Shown: in pieces, positions 1 to 6,964 of the stretch
How the letters are laid out: every line of letters starts with the position of its first letter
Numbering within the stretch: the first letter of the stretch is position 1
DNA from: Photobacterium arenosum
GTDB lineage: Bacteria; Pseudomonadota; Gammaproteobacteria; Enterobacterales; Vibrionaceae
Length of the DNA: 64,000 bases
Reading direction: 5' to 3'
NCBI RefSeq assembly: GCF_014841115.1
Contig: NZ_JACYTP010000018.1
Location: 1 to 64,000, forward strand
Position numbers and translations under genes: made by a program
Notes under the pieces: model-generated
Told to the model about the DNA's origin: nothing
Seen by the model: only the letters and a program-made list of their open reading frames with translations
The model's database searches: none

Positions 1-46
1 TGAAGAATGCAGAATAACGACGAGCACATTGAAAATAACCAGTTTC

Positions 47-123
47 GGAGCGGTAGTTCAGTTGGTTAGAATACCGGCCTGTCACGCCGGGGGTCGCGGG
101 TTCGAGTCCCGTCCGCTCCGCCA
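47..123 (+). tRNA. tRNA-Asp (anticodon GTC)
   Basis: A complete 77-nt cloverleaf can be drawn. The acceptor stem GGAGCGG pairs with CCGCTCC, the anticodon stem CCGGC/GCCGG encloses the loop CTGTCAC with GTC at 81-83, the T arm contains GGTTCGAGTCC, and the 3' end is genome-encoded GCCA. It reads aspartate GAC/GAU codons. An intrinsic terminator follows at once. The window starts only 46 bases upstream, so I cannot tell whether this tRNA stands alone or is the tail of an rRNA or tRNA operon. Confidence 0.98.
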
Positions 124-130
124 ATTATTG

Positions 131-161
131 AAAGCCCCAGTCGACAGACTGGGGCTTTTTT
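131..161 (+). terminator. intrinsic terminator after tRNA-Asp
   Basis: The stem AAAGCCCCAGTC/GACTGGGGCTTT is followed by a run of T. It lies 7 bases past the tRNA 3' end and would stop the tRNA transcript. Confidence 0.93.
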
Positions 162-354
162 GCATTTCTGCGACCCAAAAAGTGCTGCGCACTATGCTCA
201 TATCCAATTGCTGGCTGCTATGAAACAGTCTGGTTCTGAGCCCGCTCTAGCAGGTAGAAACTGGTTACAATTTGGTTGGTTAAGCTCTTGCCTTAGGTGT
301 GAGGCTGTGAGAGGGTTAGGGCAATTTTTCTGGGATGATTAAAGATAATTCGCC

Positions 355-672
355 ATGAGTTTATTCTACGAGCGGCAAGAAACCGCTGATTCTGTCACTA
401 TTACACTGAAACCGCATTCCTTGTACCTGATGCTGGTGATGCTCGCGGTCTGGTTAGGGAATGATTTCTTGTTAAAGTCAGCCTCCATGGCGCAAATCAT
501 CATGCCGATATTTATTGTGTTTATGGTGATACGTTTCTTTTCATTAGTCAGAGTACAGCGCGAAGTGCTGGTTGCAATGAAACAGGGGCGGGTTACCACT
601 CAGGGCAGCAAGTTCTCTTTCACTAATCCGTTTCGTTATGTGATTCAAAAAGCACAGAGCTCCGACTCCTAA
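355..672 (+). CDS. small two-helix membrane protein, function unknown
   Basis: This is a 105-residue protein that I do not recognise as a named family. After a short polar N-terminus there are two hydrophobic stretches, about residues 22-40 and 47-66, separated by a short loop. A basic region (RVQREVLVAMKQGRV) and a polar tail follow. The layout suggests an inner-membrane protein with a cytoplasmic C-terminal half. The ribosome binding site is weak. It stands alone between the tRNA and the drug exporter, transcribed the same way. The call as a real gene rests on the coherent hydrophobic pattern and the absence of any better frame. Confidence 0.6.
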   Translation: MSLFYERQETADSVTITLKPHSLYLMLVMLAVWLGNDFLLKSASMAQIIMPIFIVFMVIRFFSLVRVQREVLVAMKQGRVTTQGSKFSFTNPFRYVIQKAQSSDS

Positions 673-811
673 GTCTTTCACTTCATGAAATAGCCGTAAA
701 ACAGTGCGGCTATTCTTTCCTGTCAGGACATAGCTCCTGTTGCCAATGATGGCTTATTCCTGACCAGTATGCAGGCATAATATCTGTGTTGTTATCGATA
801 TAGAGAAATGT

Positions 812-2014
812 ATGCCAGCATTCCATTGGAAACCCCTGTTATTTGCTTGTTTGATTGTCAGTATTGGTCAGCTCAGTCTTGGCCTGGTGTTTCCATTGTT
901 ACCCTGGATTGGACAGGATCTGACATTGACCTCAGATCAAACACAGCTTCTGGTTGCCATTTATCTTTTAGGTTTTGGTCCCTCACAGCTGGTTTACGGT
1001 CCGCTTTCTGACGTGCTGGGTCGTCGGCCAGTATTGCTTGCTGGGGTAATGATAGCTTTGTTCGGTGTTGCACTGGTGATTTTCAAAGCGGAATCGTTTT
1101 CCGGATTATTGCTTGGACGCTTTATTCAGGGCTGTGGGGCCGGCAGTGTGTCTGTACTGGCCAGGGCGACAATCCGGGATAGCTACCAAAAGCAAAATCT
1201 GGCGAAAGCCATGACTTGGTTAGCCATTGTTGCCGCATTTACTCCTATTATGGCCCCAGTGATTGGCGGTATGGTTAATCATTATCTGGGCTGGCTTTCT
1301 GTTTTTGTGCTGCTTATTGCTTACATCGCACTGGTTTGGTTATTGCTTGTATTTAGCTTTCGCGAAACCTTAAAGACAACAGGCATGCCACCTTCAGTTA
1401 AGCAACTTGCGGGTAATTACCTGTCTTTGTTTAAAGACCGCCATTTCCTGACATTTGCCGGTATAGGCTGGATCAATTTTGCCATGGTTGTACTGGCAAT
1501 TTCCATGATGCCCTACATTATGCAAGTTCAGTTAGGGATAAGCTCTGACCAGTATGCGATGTGGGCTATGGTGCCGGCTTGCGGACTGCTTTTGGGTGGT
1601 TTGCTGTGTCAGCGCTTACGGCCAAAGTTGGGGACAGCAAGAATGTTGCAGCTGGCACCTTTGATGCAATTGGTCTCGGCCGCTGTGTATGTGTTGGCCC
1701 CGTTAGACCCGGTCTGGATGTCAGCGGCCCATTTTCTGCTGGCGATGACAAACGGCATTGCTTTTCCGTGTGCACAGTCGATGCTTTTGGTTCCGTACGG
1801 TGAAAAAGCAGGGACTGTGTCTGCGTTATCCGGGGCTTGCCAGATGGTTGCGGCGTCTGTTATCAGCCATTGCCTGTTACAGATGGGGATCAGCCAGCCC
1901 TGGCATCTTGGGGCAGTATTGCTGAGCGCCGCATTTCTTGGGATCGTATTGGTGAATCTGGGGGTAAGAAGTGAATCAGGGCGGCAGGCATCGCTGGAAC
2001 TGAGCCAGCCTTGA
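812..2014 (+). CDS. MFS multidrug exporter, Bcr/CflA (EmrD-like) group
   Basis: A 400-residue major facilitator protein of the 12-helix drug:proton antiporter 1 type. Hydrophobic segments run through the whole length. Motif A, GPLSDVLGRRPVLL, is at residues 63-76 between helices 2 and 3, and an antiporter-type PxxGG element (APVIGG) lies near residues 149-154. The overall pattern (opening helix, YGPLSD loop, GRFIQGCGAG in helix 4) resembles E. coli EmrD and the Bcr/CflA family, which export amphipathic drugs or uncouplers from the inner membrane. The substrate cannot be read from sequence. Two ATGs lie close together (808 and 812), but only 812 is in frame. It seems to be a single-gene unit. 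Confidence 0.88.
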   Translation: MPAFHWKPLLFACLIVSIGQLSLGLVFPLLPWIGQDLTLTSDQTQLLVAIYLLGFGPSQLVYGPLSDVLGRRPVLLAGVMIALFGVALVIFKAESFSGLLLGRFIQGCGAGSVSVLARATIRDSYQKQNLAKAMTWLAIVAAFTPIMAPVIGGMVNHYLGWLSVFVLLIAYIALVWLLLVFSFRETLKTTGMPPSVKQLAGNYLSLFKDRHFLTFAGIGWINFAMVVLAISMMPYIMQVQLGISSDQYAMWAMVPACGLLLGGLLCQRLRPKLGTARMLQLAPLMQLVSAAVYVLAPLDPVWMSAAHFLLAMTNGIAFPCAQSMLLVPYGEKAGTVSALSGACQMVAASVISHCLLQMGISQPWHLGAVLLSAAFLGIVLVNLGVRSESGRQASLELSQP

Positions 2015-2100
2015 TAAAAGGCTCAGATGAGAAACTTTCTCACGCCAGAGATATTCTTCCATACTTAAGACACCGGATCGCAGTTGGCTGAGGAGGTCGT

Positions 2101-2427
2101 ATGCGTCAGCTGATCTGTTTGGTGGTGATTATTTTGCTATCGGCTTGTGTCAGTCAGTATGAGGCTAACTTGTCTCAGCATGGTGAATGGCAGGAACTGG
2201 GGGCTTATCACGGAGAGTATGGTTATCAGGAGTGGGAGAAAAAGCGCCTGGACCGGCTTGGCGTGATGTCTGAATCTGATTATGAAAAATACCGCGCGGG
2301 CTATCTGCAGGGGCGATATGAGTACTGCACGGGTAAGAAAACAGTGACCACAGCGCTTAACCCAGGTTACCCAGATGAATGCCGGCAAGATGCCAGCCAG
2401 TTCGGGCTGGCGGAAAGAGGTTACTGA
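2101..2427 (+). CDS. DUF2799-type lipoprotein
   Basis: A 108-residue precursor with a short signal peptide and a lipobox (LLSAC) giving an acylated Cys at residue 16. It is therefore expected to be anchored to the inner or outer membrane. The mature part has the aromatic/glycine pattern of DUF2799 proteins (ELGAYHGEYGYQEW, then YRAGYLQGRYEYC). A good Shine-Dalgarno (GAGGAGGT) precedes the ATG. It runs convergently toward dapD and ends at a shared bidirectional terminator. Function unknown. Confidence 0.82.
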   Translation: MRQLICLVVIILLSACVSQYEANLSQHGEWQELGAYHGEYGYQEWEKKRLDRLGVMSESDYEKYRAGYLQGRYEYCTGKKTVTTALNPGYPDECRQDASQFGLAERGY

Positions 2428-2437
2428 TACAAATAAG

Positions 2438-2461
2438 AAAGGCTGCCATTGGCAGCCTTTT
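2438..2461. terminator. bidirectional intrinsic terminator
   Basis: The perfect stem AAAGGCTGCC/GGCAGCCTTT with loop ATT has T-rich flanks on both strands. It sits between the convergent lipoprotein gene and dapD and can serve both. Confidence 0.9.
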
Positions 2462-2487
2462 GCGATCTTTCACTCAGTGACTGAGGA

Positions 2488-3519
2488 TCAGTTGTTGCTG
2501 TGCAACTCGCTGTTCAGCTCAACCGCAGTTTTATTGGTCAGACATTCGATCGCGCCACTTACTGAGTTACGACGGAACAGCAGATCGGATTTGCCCGCCA
2601 GATCGCGTGCCTTGACGGTTTCAACGACATTGCCATCTGCATCCAGCATAGTTACTTTGGTGCCTGCGGTGACATACAAGCCAGACTCAATGGTACAACG
2701 ATCGCCAAGCGGGAAGCCAAGACCGGCATTGGCACCCAGCAGGCTGTTTTCACCAATCGCAATGACCACTTTACCGCCGCCACTCAGGGTACCCATGATA
2801 GAAGCGCCGCCGCCGATATCGGAACCATCGCCGACCACAACACCGGCAGAAATACGGCCTTCAACCATGCTCACACCTGTTGTACCAGCATTGAAGTTGA
2901 TAAAGCCTTCGTGCATCACTGTGGTACCTTCACCGACGTGAGCGCCGAGGCGAACACGGGAGGTATCGGCAATTCGCACGCCGGCCGGGACTATGTAATC
3001 GACCATTTTCGGGAATTTATCAACACAATCGACGCTCAGCACCTCGCCGCTCAGGCGAGCTTCAATCTGACGCTCTGCCAGTTCAGGCAGATCAATCGGG
3101 CCTTTATTGGTCCAGGCAATGTTGTGCAGCAAACCAAAGATACCGTCCAGTACCAGACCATGAGGCTTAACCAGTCGCTGAGAGATCAATTGCAGTTTCA
3201 GGAAGCCTTCAGCAACAGAAGCCGGCGCCGTATCAGCAGCCAGAATGACTACCACGAGAGACTGTCTGGATTGTGCTGCTTTTTCAGCAAAACCAGCACT
3301 GGCTTGCTCGCCATTCGCTGCGAAAGCACCGGCTAGTTCAGCCGCCTGAGCCGGGGTAATCTCAATGGCTTGGTTACCTTCCTGGTAATCAACAACTTTT
3401 GCGATGTCATCAACCAGAGCCTGAGCTGGATTCAGCAGTGGGGTCGGGAAGAAAGCTTCGATGATTTTACCGTCACGGTTTTTGGTCGCGGTACCCAGGG
3501 CTAGAGAAAATGTCGCCAT
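2488..3519 (-). CDS. dapD: tetrahydrodipicolinate N-succinyltransferase
   Basis: A 343-residue DapD of the longer form seen in vibrios and pseudomonads (the E. coli enzyme is about 270). It transfers succinate from succinyl-CoA to tetrahydrodipicolinate in the cytoplasm, feeding diaminopimelate and lysine synthesis. Residues 1-170 form the N-terminal domain. From about residue 180 the hexapeptide repeats of the left-handed beta helix are clear (VRLGAHVGEGTTVMHEG, then GVVVGDGSDIGGGASI). The conserved MVEGR segment is at 218-222. The ATG is preceded by GGAG. In enterics dapD adjoins glnD and map; here it is about 38 kb from them. Confidence 0.96.
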   Translation of the reverse strand: MATFSLALGTATKNRDGKIIEAFFPTPLLNPAQALVDDIAKVVDYQEGNQAIEITPAQAAELAGAFAANGEQASAGFAEKAAQSRQSLVVVILAADTAPASVAEGFLKLQLISQRLVKPHGLVLDGIFGLLHNIAWTNKGPIDLPELAERQIEARLSGEVLSVDCVDKFPKMVDYIVPAGVRIADTSRVRLGAHVGEGTTVMHEGFINFNAGTTGVSMVEGRISAGVVVGDGSDIGGGASIMGTLSGGGKVVIAIGENSLLGANAGLGFPLGDRCTIESGLYVTAGTKVTMLDADGNVVETVKARDLAGKSDLLFRRNSVSGAIECLTNKTAVELNSELHSNN

Positions 3520-3727
3520 GATGAAATGGTCTCCATGTCAAAAGGGATAACGACTGCAATGTATGGCAGTCTGTCTGATATTGAAAAAGTGAGATGTTCC
3601 CATCATAAAGAGACTGAGCGGGATATTGAAGGGGAAATCTGCCATTCATGGCAAAATGACTGAGAAATGACGAAAATCCGCACTTAACCACATATAAAAT
3701 CAGTCTTTGTGAATAAACACGGAAATA

Positions 3728-3753
3728 AATAAACCTCCGGGCGGAGGTTTATT
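3728..3753 (-). terminator. intrinsic terminator of yebG
   Basis: The 11-bp stem AATAAACCTCC/GGAGGTTTATT has a 4-base loop and lies 22 bases beyond the yebG stop. The U tract on the minus strand is interrupted (TTTATTTATTT). The rest of 3520-3775 is non-coding upstream sequence of dapD, with nothing else I can name. Confidence 0.8.
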
Positions 3754-3775
3754 ATTCATCGTCAAGGGGACTGAC

Positions 3776-4078
3776 TCAGGCGGCTTCGCTGTCAGCGTCG
3801 TCTTGCACAGCTTCGGGTTCTACCGCTTTCTTTTTAGCGGCGGGTTTGGCTTTTTTCGCCCCCAGAGCGACAAGGACTTTTTCACGCTCTTGTGCCAGGA
3901 ATAGTGCTAATTCTTCCTGTTTGGCTTCGTCTTCAAGCAGTTTGCTTTCACTCAGAACAGCAAACAGCTCGTCAGCCATATCCAACATTTTATCGTAGGC
4001 ATCAGCTTCAGATTTAGAGGTAAAAGTCATCTTCTCTTCTCCGTTGCGCTCTACTACATATTTGACGATAACAGCCAT
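3776..4078 (-). CDS. yebG: YebG family SOS-induced protein
   Basis: A 100-residue protein whose first half matches the YebG family closely (MAVIVKYVVERNGEEKMTFTS, then KSEADAYDKMLDMADELF). Its tail is rich in lysine, alanine and acidic residues. YebG is a small DNA-damage-inducible protein of uncertain biochemical role. The ATG at 4078 fits the family N-terminus and has a GAGGGTGA ribosome binding site; a longer open frame upstream would run into the divergent gene and is not used. A near-consensus LexA operator lies 25 bp upstream, which fits SOS control. Confidence 0.93.
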   Translation of the reverse strand: MAVIVKYVVERNGEEKMTFTSKSEADAYDKMLDMADELFAVLSESKLLEDEAKQEELALFLAQEREKVLVALGAKKAKPAAKKKAVEPEAVQDDADSEAA

Positions 4079-4102
4079 GGTCACCCTCTCCAGATATTGA
4101 TT

Positions 4103-4122
4103 AACTGGTTTTTTATACAGTA
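4103..4122. promoter_or_regulatory. LexA operator (SOS box)
   Basis: AACTGGTTTTTTATACAGTA, read from the minus strand as TACTGTATAAAAAACCAGTT, has the LexA pattern CTG-N10-CAG with an AT-rich core and a TACTGTATA half matching the consensus exactly. It lies just upstream of yebG and 47 bp from the start of the divergent glycosylase-like gene, so it could control both. Confidence 0.92.
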
Positions 4123-4168
4123 GGATAAAGGCATAGTCCAGTGCTGAGTTCTGACAGAAGGTGTTCTT

Positions 4169-4858
4169 GTGAGCATGAGAGAAAAATTTGAACAAATTTA
4201 TACCCGTGCCGCTGATCGCAAAGGGGGCAAGGCGGCGTTGGAAAGCTTGTTGTCGGCCCCGCTTAGTGCAGAGGCGTTGACCGCCATTGCCGATGATCGC
4301 TGGCTGGCCGCCTTTACGCAGAAAGTGTTCCAGTCTGGTATGAGCTGGAAAGTGGTCAGGCAAAAGTGGGACGGTTTTGAGTCGGTATTCTTTGGCTTTG
4401 ATATAGAAAAGTTATTGCTGGTGCCGAACGAAATGTGGGAGCGAAAAGCCACAGATCCGGCCATTATCCGTCATCTCGGCAAAGTCATGACGATTCCGGA
4501 AAATGCGTACATGATTCACCGAGCCGCGAAAGAGCACGGCTCGTTTGCCGCTATGGTCGCAGCATGGCCATCGGATGACATTATCGGCTTATGGCACTAT
4601 CTGAAAAGTAAAGGTAAGCGTTTGGGCGGTAATACCGGCCCCTATACATTGCGGGTGATGGGCAAAGATACTTTTATTCTCAGCCAGGATGTTGAAGCTT
4701 ACCTGCGCAGTACCGGAATTATTGATGGCGGTCGGGACACCCAGCGCTCCCTGTCGGCGGCACAGGCGGCGTTTAATGACTGGCAGCAGGAATCCGGCCG
4801 GCCTTTATGTCAGATCAGCCAGATCATTGCCTTCAGTGGCGGCGATAACCGGATCTGA
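4169..4858 (+). CDS. DNA-3-methyladenine glycosylase I (TAG)-like protein
   Basis: A 229-residue protein with the TAG helical core: GMSWKVVRQKWDGFESVFFGFD (residues 57-78) and IIRHLGKVMTIPENA (99-113) align with the equivalent TAG segments (GLSW..VLKKRENY, IIRHRGKIQAI). TAG removes 3-methyladenine from DNA. Known TAGs bind zinc through two Cys and two His. This protein has one Cys (residue 214), so the zinc site is absent, and the usual catalytic Glu before the GLSW motif appears to be Lys52. It may be a structural relative with another base specificity or role. The start is GTG at 4169 or ATG at 4175. Its 3' end overlaps the convergent LysR gene by 54 bp. The divergent LexA box suggests DNA-damage control. 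Confidence 0.78.
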   Translation: MSMREKFEQIYTRAADRKGGKAALESLLSAPLSAEALTAIADDRWLAAFTQKVFQSGMSWKVVRQKWDGFESVFFGFDIEKLLLVPNEMWERKATDPAIIRHLGKVMTIPENAYMIHRAAKEHGSFAAMVAAWPSDDIIGLWHYLKSKGKRLGGNTGPYTLRVMGKDTFILSQDVEAYLRSTGIIDGGRDTQRSLSAAQAAFNDWQQESGRPLCQISQIIAFSGGDNRI

Positions 4859-5743
4859 GCCCGGTTGCCAATGCTGGCAGAATGCAATAAATGCAGATAA
4901 CAGCGGGCTGTTGTATTTGTCTTTGTGATACAGCAGCCAGTATTGTCTCTGCTTGCTCAGCGTGATGGGCAGTTCAGCCACGCGTTTTTCCTGTACTGCA
5001 TGATGGACCGCGCGCCGCGATAAACAGGTCAGGCCCAGTCCGGCGGCGACGCTGTTGATAATGGCTTCTGTGGTGTTGAGCTCAAAGGCCAGCTGCCAGT
5101 TATCAATTCCCGGGGCGAGATGATGCAGGAAATAATCCCGGGTGCCGGATCCGGCTTCCCTGAGTACCCATTCCGAGTGTTCAAGATCTGACAGAGACAG
5201 CTTGTTTCTGGTCAGCAGTGGGTGCTCGGGATGACCGATAATTACCATCTCATCCTTAAGCCAGGGTTGGCTTACCAAGTGTTTTTCCGTGACCCGGCCT
5301 TCAACCAGTCCGATATCCAGTTCAAAATCACCTAACTTTTTCACGATTGCCGCGGTATTGCCGATCAGCAGTGACTGGTCAGTATGCGCTGTCTGCGCCC
5401 TGAAATCCCGCAGCAGAAAAGGCGTGAGCTGATTACCTACGGTATCGCTGGAACCTACAGCCAAGCTGCCGGACAACGCGCCGGTTTGTGCGAAGAGTTG
5501 TTCAATACTCTGGGTACGCTGGAGCAGTTCATCGGCCAGAGGTAACAGGCGCTTGCCTTCGCTGTTTAGGGTCAGCCGGTTGTTATGGCGATCAAACAGT
5601 GGCTGGCTGAGCTGTTTTTCCAGCTCGGCCAGCGCCATGCTGACAGCCGGCTTGGTCAGAAACAGGCGCTCGGCGGCAGCAGTAATGGTTTTTTCCTGTG
5701 CCACGGCAACGAAGACTCTTAATTGTTTTAGCGCAATGTTCAT
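4805..5743 (-). CDS. LysR-family regulator, YeiE-like
   Basis: A 312-residue LysR-type transcription factor. The winged helix-turn-helix spans about residues 4-62 (LRVFVAVAQEKTITAAAERLFLTKPAVSMALAELEKQL), followed by a periplasmic-binding-protein-like effector domain. The effector domain resembles E. coli YeiE strongly (DIGLVEG, then EWVLREAGSGTRDY and GLGLTCLSRRAV). YeiE and its relatives CysB/Cbl act in sulfur and sulfite metabolism. It is divergent from a TDT-family exporter with an AT-rich palindrome between them, the usual arrangement for a LysR regulator and its target. Confidence 0.87.
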   Translation of the reverse strand: MNIALKQLRVFVAVAQEKTITAAAERLFLTKPAVSMALAELEKQLSQPLFDRHNNRLTLNSEGKRLLPLADELLQRTQSIEQLFAQTGALSGSLAVGSSDTVGNQLTPFLLRDFRAQTAHTDQSLLIGNTAAIVKKLGDFELDIGLVEGRVTEKHLVSQPWLKDEMVIIGHPEHPLLTRNKLSLSDLEHSEWVLREAGSGTRDYFLHHLAPGIDNWQLAFELNTTEAIINSVAAGLGLTCLSRRAVHHAVQEKRVAELPITLSKQRQYWLLYHKDKYNSPLLSAFIAFCQHWQPGSDPVIAATEGNDLADLT

Positions 5744-5757
5744 AGTCGCTCTTTATT

Positions 5758-5776
5758 AGTTAAATTAAATTTAACT
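5758..5776. promoter_or_regulatory. palindromic candidate operator
   Basis: AGTTAAATTAAATTTAACT is a perfect 8-3-8 inverted repeat containing T-N11-A spacings. It lies 15 bp upstream of the LysR start and 113 bp upstream of the exporter start. Binding by the LysR protein is inferred from position only. Confidence 0.5.
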
Positions 5777-5888
5777 ATTGTTTAAATTTATTCAATTATT
5801 CTAAACCATGCGAGAGAAGTACACTGCCTCTATCGACAAAAAGAACAAAAAGAACAAAAAACGAATCGGATGTGATGGAGAGCAAATC

Positions 5889-6860
5889 ATGAATCAAGCC
5901 TGGAAAAATCGGTTTACCCTGATGCCGACACCCATGGCCGGGCTGGCTCTGGCCATTGCCAGCCTGGGCTGGTGCTGGGAGAATGCGGCGCCATTTCACG
6001 GTATGGCGCAAACGGGCAGTGCCGTCATTGCCGCTGTGATGCTGCTGGGGCTGACGCTGAAGTTTGTTTTACATCCTCAGTTACTGTGGCAGGATTTGAA
6101 GCACCCTGTGGTCGGCAGTGTCGTGCCTACTTTTTCGATGGCGCTCATGGTGGTTTCTCATGCGCTGGCGACATATCTGCCGCTTGCCGGGTTAGTATTG
6201 TGGCTGGCGGCTGTGGTCTTGCATCTGGCGTTTTTAGCCTGCTTTGTCTTCCACCGCTTGAGCCGGTTTGAGCTGCACCATATGGTGCCCAGCTGGTTTG
6301 TGCCGCCTGTCGGTATCATAGTGGCCGATGTCACTTTTCCGGGTGGGGCGCTGGCACCCCTGGCGCAGGGCTTGATGGTGTTTGGCCTGAGTGCTTACGC
6401 CCTGATGCTGCCCGTGATGTTATACCGGCTGATTTTCTGTCATCAAGTACCGGATGCGGCCAAGCCGACCATTGCGATTTTGGCGGCACCGGCCAGTTTG
6501 TCACTGGCGGGTTATCTGACAGTGACGGCGCACCCTTCAGTGTTACTGGTAGCACTGCTGGCGAGTATCGGATTGCTGATGACGCTGGTGATTTATCTGG
6601 CCTTCTTCAGACTCTTGCGATTACCCTTCAGTCCGGCTTATGCCGCGTTTACGTTCCCTATGGTGATCGGGGCGACGGCCTTGTACAAAACGGCTCACTG
6701 GATGAGCACTCAGCCCCTGCTGGCCGACTACGCGCATCAGGTTCAGGTGCTGGCTCTGGCCGAGCTGTTAATCGCTACTGTGGTGGTCAGTTATGTCATA
6801 GTGCGCTATCTGGCCCATTATTGTACCGCTGAGGTAGGCTATCGCAGAGCAGCGATGTAA
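5889..6860 (+). CDS. TDT-family transporter (TehA/Ssu1/SLAC1 type)
   Basis: A 323-residue polytopic inner-membrane protein with about ten hydrophobic helices. The opening segment RFTLMPTPMAGLALAIASLGW carries the P-T-P-M-A-G-L-A-L signature of the tellurite-resistance/dicarboxylate (TDT) family, and later helices contain PSWFVPPVGIIV, another family hallmark. Members export or channel anions, including sulfite (Ssu1), C4-dicarboxylates (Mae1) and chloride or nitrate (SLAC1). The substrate here is not readable. The neighbouring YeiE-like regulator makes a sulfite-type anion a reasonable guess. The ATG at 5889 has GATGGAGAGC upstream; an in-frame ATG at 5808 gives an implausible lysine-rich extension. 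Confidence 0.85.
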   Translation: MNQAWKNRFTLMPTPMAGLALAIASLGWCWENAAPFHGMAQTGSAVIAAVMLLGLTLKFVLHPQLLWQDLKHPVVGSVVPTFSMALMVVSHALATYLPLAGLVLWLAAVVLHLAFLACFVFHRLSRFELHHMVPSWFVPPVGIIVADVTFPGGALAPLAQGLMVFGLSAYALMLPVMLYRLIFCHQVPDAAKPTIAILAAPASLSLAGYLTVTAHPSVLLVALLASIGLLMTLVIYLAFFRLLRLPFSPAYAAFTFPMVIGATALYKTAHWMSTQPLLADYAHQVQVLALAELLIATVVVSYVIVRYLAHYCTAEVGYRRAAM

Positions 6861-6964
6861 TGCATTGAAGCGAAAGGTCGGCGGTCATCACAGGCACTGC
6901 TGTTTACACCCTGCGTGCCTTGGTAGACAATCATGGCATTATTCTCTGCCAGCGAGCCTGATGC

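Noticed and set aside
3473..3691. 72-codon open frame overlapping the dapD start on the same strand
   Set aside because: It is in a different frame, has no clear ribosome binding site and does not resemble a known protein.
4079..4363. N-terminal extension of the yebG frame to 195 codons
   Set aside because: The extension overlaps the LexA box and the divergent TAG-like gene, and the YebG family begins at MAVIVKYV (4078).
5808..5888. N-terminal extension of the TDT transporter
   Set aside because: It is lysine-rich, unlike the family, and lacks a ribosome binding site; ATG 5889 is well placed.
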